From Phycisphaerales bacterium (GTDB lineage: Bacteria; Planctomycetota; Phycisphaerae; Phycisphaerales; UBA1924): DNA of 51,611 nt. Below are positions 1-8,307 of the stretch, piece after piece. The position numbers and the translations under genes were made by a program. The stretch lies in contig JABWBB010000014.1 of NCBI GenBank assembly GCA_013360675.1, positions 1 to 51,611 of the forward strand, read 5' to 3'. The notes under the pieces are model-generated. The model ran no database searches. It saw only the letters and a list, made by a program, of their open reading frames with translations, and was not told the origin of the DNA. Every line of letters starts with the position of its first letter. The stretch's first letter is position 1.

Positions 1-1
1 C

Positions 2-709
2 GAGGCGCGGCTGCCGGTGGACTGGGGGCGGCTGGAACTGAACCGGGCCTCGCGGAGTGAACTGGGCCACTGGGCGCAGGACGCGCAGAACCGCGCCGCG
101 GAGGCGTCGTCGGCCATCGATCACGGGCTGGACGCCGCGGCGATGCGCCTGGGCGCGGCGTTGCGGCTCCTGGCCACCCCGGGCATCGAGAAGTACGTGG
201 ACAGTGTCGAGGCCCGGCGGGCGCGCGTGAACGAACTGCTGCCCGTCATGGCCGCGCTCAAGGGCGTGTTCAGCCTAGCGGCGGAGGTTCACGAAGGCAT
301 GGGCAAGGTGGGCGTGCTTGTCGGGGCGATCCGCAGCGAGGAGGCCTTCATCGCCGCCCGCAACACCCTGCGCCCGCTCTCGGACACCATCCGCGCCAAC
401 GTGATGCAGGCGCGCCAGGAATGCGGCGGGGTGCACTACCCCTTCCGGTCCAAGGAAGACCCGCAGGACCGCGGGGATTGGGAGGCCCAGAGCCTGGCCG
501 GAATCGCGACCAACCTGGGCGAACGCATCGCGCCGCACACGCCCGGCCACCGCGAGTACAACGACATCTTCGAAGCCGGGGCGTTGTTCACCGATCGCTT
601 CGTCGAGGAACTGGGACGGACCACCGGCGAACTCGTCGAGATCGCCACGCTGGTGGAAGATGGTTTGAAGAAGGCCTCCGCCGCGAAGAAGGCTCCGTCG
701 CCCGGGTAG
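2..709 (+). CDS. Hypothetical helical protein, 5' end cut by window
   Basis: The reading frame is open from the first bases of the window, so the true start may lie upstream; GTG at 17 is the first usable start inside. About 230 residues are visible. They are rich in Ala, Arg, Glu and Leu with no signal peptide or membrane segment, suggesting a soluble, mostly alpha-helical protein. I recognise no catalytic motif. It ends in an Ala/Lys-rich tail and converges on the SGNH hydrolase gene 38 bases later. A GC-rich inverted repeat (700-706 with 713-719) covers its stop codon but has no T-tract, so I do not call it a terminator. Function unknown. Confidence 0.6.
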   Translation, partial: EARLPVDWGRLELNRASRSELGHWAQDAQNRAAEASSAIDHGLDAAAMRLGAALRLLATPGIEKYVDSVEARRARVNELLPVMAALKGVFSLAAEVHEGMGKVGVLVGAIRSEEAFIAARNTLRPLSDTIRANVMQARQECGGVHYPFRSKEDPQDRGDWEAQSLAGIATNLGERIAPHTPGHREYNDIFEAGALFTDRFVEELGRTTGELVEIATLVEDGLKKASAAKKAPSPG

Positions 710-747
710 GCGCCCGGGCCAGAGCCATGTGAGAACACGGCGCGGGC

Positions 748-1593
748 CTATCGGGGCGCGGTCTCCGAATTCCCCGTTGCGGGAACGGGGGTGGGCACCG
801 GCGCGCCCGCCTCGCCCATCAGCCGCGTGACGTCCGCCTTAATCGCCCCCGCCCAGCGTTGGTACCCCTCGGGGCTCAGGTGCAGCCAGTCGGGCATCAG
901 GTCCTTGCGCGGCGTGCCGCTCGCATCAGTGAAGACCGCGCCGATGTCCTTATAGAACACCCGCTCGCCGTCGGCGATCGGCGCGATCAGGGCGTTCACC
1001 TCGTCGTTGAGGCGGCGGAAGACGTCGTCGGCCTTGTCGCCGCGCGGGAAGATCCCCAGCAGCAGAATCTTCGACGCGGGGCACTTTGCACGCAGACGCT
1101 CGACGATCGCGCGGATGCCCGCGGCGGTCTCGGCGGGCGGGTCACGGCGTGCCCCCGCGTTGTTCGTCCCGATCATCACGACGACCAGCGCGGGTGAAAG
1201 CCCGTCGAAGTTCCCGTGGTCGAGCCGCCAGAGGACGTGCTCGGTCCGGTCGCCGCCGATGCCGAAGTTCGCCGCCCCCAGCGGGGCGAAGTGCTCGTCC
1301 CACGCGGCCTTGCCGGCCCCCTCCCACCCCTGCGTGATCGAATCGCCCAGGAAGACCAGCCGCGCCTTGCCCTCCTTCGAGATCGCGTTGAAGCGCTCGT
1401 GGCGCTGCATCGTGCCCGTGTGGGGCGCGGGCGTCGCGGCGACGGGGGGAGAGGGTGTGGCGGCGGGAATGGGCTTGTCCTGCGTGGCTGCCCCGGGGCT
1501 CGCCGTCCCGGGCGTCGCAGGCGACGGCTGAGCCATGGCCTGACACACCACGCTAGCGAACATAGCGACGACCAGATGAACATGAGTGCGCAT
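748..1593 (-). CDS. Exported SGNH/GDSL-family hydrolase
   Basis: An esterase/acylhydrolase-type protein of the SGNH superfamily, related to the platelet-activating-factor acetylhydrolase-like group. The family blocks are visible: the nucleophile block FLGDSITQGW (Ser about residue 85), the oxyanion glycine in GIGGDRTEH, the asparagine block MIGTNN, and the late DWLHLSPEGY block with the Asp-x-x-His pair. A Sec signal peptide (about residues 1-22) and a Pro/Ala/Thr-rich linker (about 23-62) precede the catalytic domain, so it acts outside the cytoplasm. Start is ATG with an AGGG-type ribosome site. The natural substrate (lipid, acetylated sugar or other ester) cannot be read from sequence. Confidence 0.88.
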   Translation of the reverse strand: MRTHVHLVVAMFASVVCQAMAQPSPATPGTASPGAATQDKPIPAATPSPPVAATPAPHTGTMQRHERFNAISKEGKARLVFLGDSITQGWEGAGKAAWDEHFAPLGAANFGIGGDRTEHVLWRLDHGNFDGLSPALVVVMIGTNNAGARRDPPAETAAGIRAIVERLRAKCPASKILLLGIFPRGDKADDVFRRLNDEVNALIAPIADGERVFYKDIGAVFTDASGTPRKDLMPDWLHLSPEGYQRWAGAIKADVTRLMGEAGAPVPTPVPATGNSETAPR

Positions 1594-1668
1594 ACAGCCC
1601 TCCAGCCGTTTCGCGGCGAACCCAGACTACCACGCCAAGGAGGCCGCGGGTGCGACCCGCATCACGAG

Positions 1669-2946
1669 TCATGCTGGCTCGCCATCGCTTCGCGTCGTGA
1701 CCGCGTTCGCCAACGCATCAACAGTCTTCGTGATCAGCGACCAGAACTCTTCTCGCTTGTTACTCAGCGGGGTGAACTTTGCGTGCCCACCCTTCGCGTC
1801 CATCACATGCTGGTACCCCTTCGCCCCTCGACGGGTAAGCACGGCTCCTTTGAGCAGCCCGATCAACCCCTCCTGAAACTCCTTCCCGATGGCGGGCGGC
1901 AGGCCATGCCGAGCGAGATACGACGGGAGCATCTGCGTTCCGCTGATTTCGCCCTGCGATCGCAGCCGCAGGAGTTGGGCCTGTGTCCCACCCTCCTCAT
2001 CATCCCACCAGAGTGCTGGCCCGAAGCGGCTCCAAGTCAGGCGTAGATCCGGCCGCTCGCTCACTTGCGCGATGAACCACCGTGCGAAAGACTCAACCTC
2101 GGTACCGACATTCGCACGCACCTCGTCATAAAAGGCCGACTCGGTGAGATTGACCGCCCTGACGGCCTCGTTCTTCGGCAGCGTGACCACCACCTGAGAC
2201 GACGTCAACGGTTCGCGCAGTTCGATCACCGCTCGCACAACCTCGGCCGTTCGCGTCAGCAGGCGCGGCTGGATAAAGATCTCATCACGCCCCCCCGGCA
2301 CGTGATACAAGGCCATCTCGATCAGCGCAAGCCGATACCGCAGATGCGGCGCATACGCAACCGTGTTGGCGAGATCCTCTGCCCCGGATTGAATCCCGTC
2401 ACCCGCGATCAGCAGCAGGAACCGTCCTTTGGCGAGGTTCTCGCTCACCGCATCGGCGAACCGTGATTCGTCGTAGTCCTCGTGCTCGGACGCCAGGAAT
2501 GACAGCACATCGGGTGGCCCCGCCGCGCCTACGTCTGCCGAGGGCATTCGCTCGTTGCGCCGCCGCCGTGCCGTGCCCACGGCTTCGCACAGGTTTGTGT
2601 AAGACCAGCCCGACATCGCCGTGGCGTAGTCGATGATCTGGGCCACCACCTTGCGCCGAGCTTCGGGGTTGCGGAAGAGTTTGGTCTCGACCAGGACGAG
2701 GTAGCCCGCGGGCGTAACAAAGGCCAAGTCAACCGGGCCGCTGGGCGTTGGCAGTTCGCGCGCCAGCGGGATCAGCGTTCCGATCCCCTCCTCGATCTCG
2801 TCCACTCCGAGGAGCGCGGGATTCGTATAAAGCAACTCCTGTAGCCAATCCTCGCGGATCGTGGCATCGGAGTGCGCGATGCGTTTCAACGGTTGAGCCG
2901 TGTCCGAGACAACCACATGCGGCGTGAGATATTGGCGGCGCTTCAT
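1669..2946 (-). CDS. PD-(D/E)XK nuclease-like protein of unknown role
   Basis: A 425-residue cytoplasmic protein. Near the N-terminus is an arrangement typical of the PD-(D/E)XK nuclease fold: an acidic helix around Glu32-Glu37, Asp73 in PVDLAF, then Glu87-x-Lys89 in LVLVETKLF, followed by a helix resembling those in NucS/DUF91-type proteins (VVAQIIDYA). The remaining 300 residues have no motif I recognise. No methyltransferase or other restriction partner is adjacent. The ATG has no Shine-Dalgarno site; a TAGGCT hexamer sits six bases upstream, suggesting a leaderless mRNA. It could be a DNA repair, restriction-like or defence nuclease, or a catalytically dead fold. Confidence 0.6.
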   Translation of the reverse strand: MKRRQYLTPHVVVSDTAQPLKRIAHSDATIREDWLQELLYTNPALLGVDEIEEGIGTLIPLARELPTPSGPVDLAFVTPAGYLVLVETKLFRNPEARRKVVAQIIDYATAMSGWSYTNLCEAVGTARRRRNERMPSADVGAAGPPDVLSFLASEHEDYDESRFADAVSENLAKGRFLLLIAGDGIQSGAEDLANTVAYAPHLRYRLALIEMALYHVPGGRDEIFIQPRLLTRTAEVVRAVIELREPLTSSQVVVTLPKNEAVRAVNLTESAFYDEVRANVGTEVESFARWFIAQVSERPDLRLTWSRFGPALWWDDEEGGTQAQLLRLRSQGEISGTQMLPSYLARHGLPPAIGKEFQEGLIGLLKGAVLTRRGAKGYQHVMDAKGGHAKFTPLSNKREEFWSLITKTVDALANAVTTRSDGEPA

Positions 2947-2952
2947 GCCCCC

Positions 2953-2958
2953 AGCCTA
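2953..2958 (-). promoter_or_regulatory. Candidate -10 element of the PD-(D/E)XK-like gene
   Basis: TAGGCT on the minus strand ends exactly six bases before the ATG at 2946, so transcription would begin at or next to the start codon. The same hexamer at the same distance precedes the Na/Pi cotransporter gene at 33543. No convincing -35 box was identified. Confidence 0.4.
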
Positions 2959-2966
2959 CCGCGCAG

Positions 2967-2995
2967 AAAACAGGCCCGGATAACCGGGCCTGTTT
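2967..2995 (-). terminator. Rho-independent terminator after nrfA
   Basis: A 12-bp perfect stem (2968-2979 with 2984-2995; loop ATAA on the plus strand) followed on the minus strand by a short U-run. It lies just beyond the nrfA stop codon and before the next minus-strand gene, so it should separate nrfHA from the PD-(D/E)XK-like gene. Confidence 0.8.
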
Positions 2996-3021
2996 GCATC
3001 CACTTCAATGGACTACCCGGT

Positions 3022-4500
3022 TCAGGGCTTAGTCTGTCCCGCGGCCTCGGGCACCGCCGGCACTGCACCCACCGGCGTAGGCGTGCCCGGCGTCGCCTTC
3101 ATCGCCGCCATCTGCGCCTGGCGGGCCATGTCGATCGACTCGCCCAGGATCCGAGCGGCCTCCTGGTCGGCGTGGAAGCCCATCGAGTTCTCCGCGCTCA
3201 CAAAGTCGAGGCGGAACTGCGCGCCCCGGTGCAGCGCCCGGGCCGCGGCGAGCGATTCATCCGTCGCCCCCGCCTTCGACGCGTCGCCGATGGCGTGGAT
3301 CGCCTCGACCACGGCCTGCTCGGCCCGGTCCATCAGCGCGTTGGTCCGGTCCTGGATCGTCGCCACGCGGGCCTTGAGTTCCGTCTCGCTGGCGTGGTGG
3401 CATGTCTGGCAGGCGGCGGCCACGTTGAGCATCGGGCTGCGGACGTGGTGGCTGCTCACCTTCATCGCCCCGTCGCGCATGTAGGGCATGTGGCAGTCGG
3501 CGCACGCCACGCCGGCCCGCGCGTGGATCCCCTGGCTCCACAGCTCAAACTCGGGGTGCTGGGCCTTGAGGCTGGGCGTCTGCGCGATGGCGTGCTTCCA
3601 GTCGGCGAAGCCCACCTGGTTGTAATACTCCTCCATCTGCTCGACCTTCAGCCCCTTGTGCCACGGGAAGGTCACGAGTTTCTCGGGGCCCTTGAAGTAA
3701 TACTCGACATGGCACTGCGCGCACGAAAGGCTCCGCATCTCCTGGCGCGAGGCCATCGTGTTCGCGTCGTACTCCTCCTTGCGGTCGCCCTTGCGCCAGC
3801 GCTCCACGCTGGGCAGGTGCGGCAGCGGGTCGTCGCTTTTGGCCAGGTCCCTGATCCCCTGGATGAACGCGGGCTTGCTCACCCGCAGGTGCATCGTCAC
3901 CGGGTCGTGGCAATCGATGCACGAGACGGGGTGCTCGACCAGTTTCGTCGCTTCGTCCAGCGGCACGGCGCACAGCGTCTCAAAGCCCTTGAACAACTGC
4001 GCCTGCCCGTGCTCGCTCGTCAGGGCTTCGGTGAGCGTGCCGGGCGCACCCGCCTTGATCCCCGCTTCGCGATAGGCCACCACATTCGAGGCGTGGCAGT
4101 GAAGGCAGGCCCCGGGCTGCGGGCGCTTGGTGGCCCGATCGGTCTCGCGCTGGTCGCTGAGCGTGTAGTAGTGCCCCCGGTCCTCGCGGTAATCGAGCGC
4201 GAAGGCGTTGCCCGCGAAGATCACGCGCCACACCGGATCTTCGTCGAGCCGCTGAAAGGCTTCCGACCCGCCGTAGCGGGTGCGTTCGGTGTCGACCGTG
4301 CGGATGAAGCTGTCGTACTGGCGTGGATAGTTCTTCCCCCACTCCTTCGCATCGACGGTGGTTTCATCGATGGGGGCGAGCTTGAAGACCGCGGTCTTGG
4401 CCTCGAGTTTGCGCTGCGTCACGCTCTGCTGCACGAGCATGATGCCCATGGTCGCGCCCGCCGCCAGGATGATGGTGATCCAGAAGAGAATCCAGCGCAT
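3022..4500 (-). CDS. nrfA: Pentahaem cytochrome c nitrite reductase NrfA
   Basis: Catalyses the six-electron reduction of nitrite to ammonium, the last step of respiratory nitrite ammonification. Five CXXCH haem motifs are visible at about residues 132, 194, 260, 333 and 364. The third is followed by VEYYF, carrying the conserved active-site Tyr, and His326 in SQGIHARAG matches the catalytic His before haem 4. The first, catalytic haem site is CLHCH, where most NrfA proteins have CXXCK; CXXCH variants are known in a minority of the family. Residues 1-23 form a hydrophobic segment that may be an uncleaved anchor. ATG with a GGAGG-type ribosome site, 36 bases after nrfH, indicating one operon. 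Length (492 residues) is normal. Confidence 0.95.
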   Translation of the reverse strand: MRWILFWITIILAAGATMGIMLVQQSVTQRKLEAKTAVFKLAPIDETTVDAKEWGKNYPRQYDSFIRTVDTERTRYGGSEAFQRLDEDPVWRVIFAGNAFALDYREDRGHYYTLSDQRETDRATKRPQPGACLHCHASNVVAYREAGIKAGAPGTLTEALTSEHGQAQLFKGFETLCAVPLDEATKLVEHPVSCIDCHDPVTMHLRVSKPAFIQGIRDLAKSDDPLPHLPSVERWRKGDRKEEYDANTMASRQEMRSLSCAQCHVEYYFKGPEKLVTFPWHKGLKVEQMEEYYNQVGFADWKHAIAQTPSLKAQHPEFELWSQGIHARAGVACADCHMPYMRDGAMKVSSHHVRSPMLNVAAACQTCHHASETELKARVATIQDRTNALMDRAEQAVVEAIHAIGDASKAGATDESLAAARALHRGAQFRLDFVSAENSMGFHADQEAARILGESIDMARQAQMAAMKATPGTPTPVGAVPAVPEAAGQTKP

Positions 4501-4536
4501 GGTGTCCTCCGTCGTATTGATCCGGCCCGGGCCGGG

Positions 4537-5043
4537 TTACTGTCCGCTCTTTCGCCCGTGCCCCACCGTCGAGTGGCACTGCACGCAATAGACCGCCTCG
4601 GCGTCCTTGGCCGAGTGCGAGATGATCTGCGAGACATACTCGCCGTGGCAGCGGATGCAGTTGTTGTGCACCACCGACAGGCTCGAGGGCGTGATGCGGA
4701 TGGGCTCGGCAAAGTCATCGAGCGTGAAGGCCTTCGAGTGCCGGTAGCCATGCTCGATCTTCGTCGCGTATTTGCCCAGCAGGTCGACGGGCACGTGGCA
4801 GTCGTTGCATGTCGCCGCCGCGTGGTGGCTCCCGTGCTGCCACCCGTCGTACTGCTCCTGCATGATGTGGCAGTTGACGCAGGCCGTGGGGTCGTTGCTC
4901 ATGTACGACATGCCCTCGGCGTAGTCGAAGGTGTAGACCCCCATCCCTACGGCGACGCCCACCACGCAACCAAGGAGCACCAGGGCCAACGCCCCGATCC
5001 TTTGCTTCTGGTTCGCCTTCGTTGGTGCCTGAGAAACGCTCAT
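4537..5043 (-). CDS. nrfH: Tetrahaem quinol dehydrogenase NrfH
   Basis: NapC/NirT-family membrane cytochrome that oxidises quinol and passes electrons to NrfA. One transmembrane helix (about residues 16-38) is followed by four CXXCH haem motifs at about 55, 79, 129 and 153. The first is CVNCHIM, where Met is in the position expected for the unusual haem ligation of this family. The frame extends upstream, but that part runs through a terminator hairpin; the ATG at 5043 gives the usual length (168 residues). It has no ribosome site but has TACAAT six bases upstream, suggesting a leaderless start. First gene of an nrfHA operon. Confidence 0.93.
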   Translation of the reverse strand: MSVSQAPTKANQKQRIGALALVLLGCVVGVAVGMGVYTFDYAEGMSYMSNDPTACVNCHIMQEQYDGWQHGSHHAAATCNDCHVPVDLLGKYATKIEHGYRHSKAFTLDDFAEPIRITPSSLSVVHNNCIRCHGEYVSQIISHSAKDAEAVYCVQCHSTVGHGRKSGQ

Positions 5044-5049
5044 GGGACA

Positions 5050-5055
5050 ATTGTA
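5050..5055 (-). promoter_or_regulatory. Candidate -10 element of nrfHA
   Basis: TACAAT on the minus strand, five of six matches to the sigma-70 -10 consensus, lies six bases before the nrfH ATG. The transcript would start at or beside the start codon. The -35 region is weak. Confidence 0.5.
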
Positions 5056-5097
5056 TCCGTTGATCCTTTGGTTGGCGAGCCATGCTCCAGCATGTGG

Positions 5098-5125
5098 AAA
5101 AAGGCCGCCCGAGGGGGCGGCCTTT
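5098..5125 (-). terminator. Rho-independent terminator between the DUF1579 gene and nrfH
   Basis: An 11-bp stem (5100-5110 with 5115-5125, loop of four) is followed on the minus strand by five U residues. It lies downstream of the DUF1579 gene and upstream of the nrfH start, which argues that nrfHA is transcribed from its own promoter. Confidence 0.85.
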
Positions 5126-5157
5126 GGCCAATCAATCAAGTTGTCCGCGGGCCGGGC

Positions 5158-5889
5158 TTACATGCCCTTGGGCGCCGTCGCCGGCTTTGCCTCGGGGACG
5201 CGGGTGTAGGTGATTTCCATCATTTTGAACTCTTTGCCCGTCACCATATCGGGCCCGAACATCTCGACGGTCATGGTGCCGTCGGCGTGGTGCTTGTCGA
5301 TCTCGCGGAACTTCTTGGCGGTCTTGTCGACCGGGCAGTTGAAGGTGAGATCCCAGGTGATGGTGCTGTGATCGGAGGAGATCTCGCCTGTGCCGATCAT
5401 CATGCCCGTGCCGAAGTTGTCGGCCCAGGTCATGTAGAACTTCTTTGAGACGTTGTCATAGCCCGAGATCGCGAAGCCCTCGAAGGGCCCCATGCCGGGG
5501 AACTCGCCCTTGACTTCGAGCGTGTTGAATCGCCCGCCCAGGATGTTCTTGACGGTCGCGAGGCTCTCGGTCTTGATGGGCTCGGTGCCGGGAGCCATCC
5601 ACATGGTGCTGGTGCCCTTCCAGGTGCCCACACCCTTGGCCATCAGCTCGTGCATCGGGCCGGGGGTCGCCGCGTCCATGCAGGCCTTCATCATCTCGGG
5701 CGTGAAGCCCGGGGGAAGTTGCATGTCCATCTTCGGGGTTGCATCGGGCAGCGCGGGCTTCACCTCGGGCTGCGCCGCGGGAGCGGCGGTGGGCTTGGTC
5801 GCTGGCTTGTCCTTCGCAGGCTGAGCGATCGCGAGCGTGCCGGCCACGGCGGTCAGCGCCGCCACGCACAGAATGGAACAACGGTTCAT
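5158..5889 (-). CDS. Exported DUF1579-family protein
   Basis: A 243-residue protein with a Sec signal peptide (about 1-22, ending AIAQP), a Lys/Pro/Ala-rich linker to about residue 50, and a DUF1579 domain. The domain shows the family pattern WKGTSTMWMAPG, LGGRFNTLEVKGEF, GFAISGYDNVSKKFYMTW and a late ITWDL strand, typical of a lipocalin-like beta barrel with no established function. ATG is preceded by a near-perfect AAGGAGGT ribosome site. It has its own terminator, so it is probably a single-gene transcript. No catalytic residues can be assigned. Confidence 0.85.
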   Translation of the reverse strand: MNRCSILCVAALTAVAGTLAIAQPAKDKPATKPTAAPAAQPEVKPALPDATPKMDMQLPPGFTPEMMKACMDAATPGPMHELMAKGVGTWKGTSTMWMAPGTEPIKTESLATVKNILGGRFNTLEVKGEFPGMGPFEGFAISGYDNVSKKFYMTWADNFGTGMMIGTGEISSDHSTITWDLTFNCPVDKTAKKFREIDKHHADGTMTVEMFGPDMVTGKEFKMMEITYTRVPEAKPATAPKGM

Positions 5890-6048
5890 GCGGAACCTCC
5901 TTCAGCAGTTAGTTTCGTTATTGAGTTCACCCCCACGCACACGCGTCGGAGTCACACGCATCATTCTATGCTGAACGACACGCGGCACAAGTACGGCATA
6001 CCGCACCCGCGGGGCCTCTATACCACTGAATACACGGAGAATATCACC

Positions 6049-6561
6049 ATGTCGGCTCTTCTCAAGCAGGCCATCGCCGGGCAGTTCGAGGCCGCCTTCG
6101 CCATGTTCACCCGTTGTCTTGAGGCTTGTCCCGACGAGCATTGGGACGCCCTGATCGCCAAGTATCCCCTCTGGCAGACGGCGTATCACACACTCTGCTT
6201 TGTCGACCTGTACCTCTCGCCGGGCGAGAAGACCTGGCAGCCTCGGACCGGGCCGGGGGGTTTCCACCCCTTGGGGTGGACGGAACTCGACGAGGAATAC
6301 CCCAGCCGTCGCTTCACCAAGGATGAGCTGCTGGCCTACGCCGCACTGCTCGCGCCGATGATCCGCGCGACGATCGAGGGGGAATCGCCCGAACGGCTGG
6401 CGGGCGAATCGGGCTTTTCACGCCTGACCTTCAGCCGCGCCGAACTGCACATCTACGCCCTGCGCCACGTGCAGCACCACGCGGGACAACCGGGTGCAAG
6501 GCTGCGTACATTGGGCGTCGATCCGGGTCGCTGGGTCAAGAGCAGCGTGCCCTCGGCGTGA
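6049..6561 (+). CDS. DinB-like four-helix protein
   Basis: A 170-residue soluble protein resembling the DinB/YfiT-like superfamily of four-helix-bundle proteins, many of which bind a metal through three histidines. Candidate ligands are His47 in WQTAYHTLCF and histidines in the C-terminal HIYALRHVQHHAGQ block. Most family members have no proven reaction; some are thiol-dependent transferases. The frame is open far upstream, but the ATG at 6049 has a GGAGA ribosome site eight bases before it and gives the expected length. It converges on the ABC permease gene. Confidence 0.8.
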   Translation: MSALLKQAIAGQFEAAFAMFTRCLEACPDEHWDALIAKYPLWQTAYHTLCFVDLYLSPGEKTWQPRTGPGGFHPLGWTELDEEYPSRRFTKDELLAYAALLAPMIRATIEGESPERLAGESGFSRLTFSRAELHIYALRHVQHHAGQPGARLRTLGVDPGRWVKSSVPSA

Positions 6562-6580
6562 CCCAGGCTCCGCACACGCC

Positions 6581-7399
6581 TTACAGCGATGCCAGCGCCC
6601 GGCGCGAGAAGACCACCCCCGCCACGACCCACGCCACCAGCCCCGTGCCCAGCAGCACCGCGAGGTTGGCCAACGGCCATCCCTTGCCCGTCACGATCTC
6701 GAGCGGTCGGTAGTAATCGAACGCGCTCAGCCAGCGCACGCTTTGAGCCGGCTCCCAGATCCCCGCGAGGTAGTTGAGCACCAGCCACCCCAGCGTGAGC
6801 ACGACCCCCGCCATCGCGGCCCGCCCACGCCGATCGCTCAGCGTCGAGAAGAGCGTGGCGCACCCCGCCACCGCGCCGGCCAGCGAACCCAGGTTTGCAA
6901 CCACGATCAGCAGCGTCCACGGGTCGGGGCGCAGCGAAGGCTCGACGAAACGCGAGCCGACCCACGACCCGCCGATGCCCAGCGCGAGCATGGCGAGTAT
7001 CCCGCCAATCCAGGCCAGCCCCTCGGCAAGGTGGAGTTGCCAGCGTGAAATGGGCAGGCCCATGAGGATGTCGATGCTGCCTCGCTCGACCTCGGCGGCA
7101 GGCACGCGCGTACAGCAGATGATCGCGTGGGCGGCGATCAGGCTGAGGATCGCCGGGTGGGCCCAGGCGATCGAGACAGCAATCTCGGCCCCGCGCGCGG
7201 TTCCGGCCCCCTCGCCCAGCATCGCCTCGCGCATCACCTGGAGAAAGGGCATCGCCTGGAGTTTCTCTTCCACCTGGCGTTGAAAACGCGGCAGCGCGAT
7301 GGCCAGCACCCCGGCGAATGCGAACAGCACGCCCCCCAACAGCAGCGTGGTCCCCCACGTCTCGCGCAGCGCACGCCGGATCAGGCCGACGTTGATCAT
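6581..7399 (-). CDS. ABC-2 type exporter permease
   Basis: A 272-residue integral membrane protein with about six hydrophobic segments in the arrangement of ABC-2 transporters. It is the membrane half of an exporter whose ATPase gene lies directly upstream; the two overlap as ATGA (7396-7399), so translation is probably coupled. The ATG at 7399 is preferred over the upstream extension because of this overlap. A cytoplasmic/periplasmic loop of about 60 residues follows the first helix. Substrate unknown: nothing nearby indicates an antibiotic, sodium or polysaccharide. Confidence 0.85.
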   Translation of the reverse strand: MINVGLIRRALRETWGTTLLLGGVLFAFAGVLAIALPRFQRQVEEKLQAMPFLQVMREAMLGEGAGTARGAEIAVSIAWAHPAILSLIAAHAIICCTRVPAAEVERGSIDILMGLPISRWQLHLAEGLAWIGGILAMLALGIGGSWVGSRFVEPSLRPDPWTLLIVVANLGSLAGAVAGCATLFSTLSDRRGRAAMAGVVLTLGWLVLNYLAGIWEPAQSVRWLSAFDYYRPLEIVTGKGWPLANLAVLLGTGLVAWVVAGVVFSRRALASL

Positions 7400-8307
7400 G
7401 ACGCCCCCCCGTTCGACGCGCCATCGCGTTCGGCGGCGTAATAGCCCCGGAAGAGCGACTCGAGATCGGGCCGCGCGATCGTCAGGTCGTCGATCTCCTG
7501 GCCCGCGAGCCACGCGACGAGCGGGCCCACGTCGCCGATCCATCGCGCGTGCCAGGTGGCCGCATCGATGCTGGCCAACTCAAACCCCGGCGGTGCATCG
7601 CCCGGGTGTGGCGGCGCACCCCGCCAATGGATCACCACATCATGGCCGGCGGCCTGCTTGAGCGCGTCGATGGTGTCGTTGGCGACGATCCGCCCCTCGC
7701 GGATCACCGCGACGCGGTCGCAGATCGCCTCGACCTCGGCGATGGTGTGGCTCGAGAAAAAGACGCATCGCCCCGCACGGGCCGCATCGCGCAGATACCC
7801 CTTGAGCCGATCCTGCATCAGCGGGTCGAGGGCGCTGGTGGGTTCATCGAGGATGATCGCGCGTGGGCGGTGCGCCAGCGTCAGGACGAGGCCGAGTTTC
7901 TGGCGCATGCCGCGGCTCATGCGCCGCACGGGCACGCGCAGGTCAAGATCAAACAACGCCGCCAGGTCGCGCCCGTGCGCACGGAGGTCGCGCCTCCGGA
8001 TCGAACCAAACAGCGACAGGCCCGTCTCTCCCGTCAGCCAGGGAGGCATGCGGACGTCGGACGGGAGATAGCCCACGTCTTCCTTGATGCGCCGGGAGTG
8101 CGACCAGCAATCGAGCCCGGCGATGCGGGCGCTTCCGGCGCTGGGACGCAGCAGCCCCATCAGCGCGCGGATCGTGGTGGTCTTGCCCGCGCCGTTGGGG
8201 CCGAGGAACCCGAAGACCTGCCCCGTGTCGATGGCCAGGGAAACGCGATCGATCCCGCGGCGTGAGCCGTAGTGCTTGGTCAGGGCCTGGACTTCGATCA
8301 GCGGCAT
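7396..8307 (-). CDS. ABC transporter ATP-binding protein
   Basis: The ATPase half of the exporter formed with the permease that overlaps its 3' end. It shows Walker A GPNGAGKTTT, signature RRMSRGMRQ (a degenerate LSGGQ, common in this CcmA/NatA-like subfamily), Walker B AIILDEPTSALDP and the switch His in FFSSHTIAE. The C-terminal 70 residues are the usual accessory region of ABC-2 type ATPases. The ATG at 8307 gives the standard N-terminus (PLIEVQALTKHYG). It has no ribosome site but has TACCTT seven bases upstream, another candidate leaderless start. Confidence 0.92.
   Translation of the reverse strand: MPLIEVQALTKHYGSRRGIDRVSLAIDTGQVFGFLGPNGAGKTTTIRALMGLLRPSAGSARIAGLDCWSHSRRIKEDVGYLPSDVRMPPWLTGETGLSLFGSIRRRDLRAHGRDLAALFDLDLRVPVRRMSRGMRQKLGLVLTLAHRPRAIILDEPTSALDPLMQDRLKGYLRDAARAGRCVFFSSHTIAEVEAICDRVAVIREGRIVANDTIDALKQAAGHDVVIHWRGAPPHPGDAPPGFELASIDAATWHARWIGDVGPLVAWLAGQEIDDLTIARPDLESLFRGYYAAERDGASNGGAS

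Noticed and set aside
700..719. A GC-rich inverted repeat at the end of the first gene
   Set aside because: Seven-bp stem overlapping the stop codon without a T-tract; not supported as a terminator.
2872..5448. An 858-codon plus-strand frame
   Set aside because: It runs antisense to nrfA, nrfH and part of the DUF1579 gene, all with clear motifs. High GC leaves long stop-free shadow frames.
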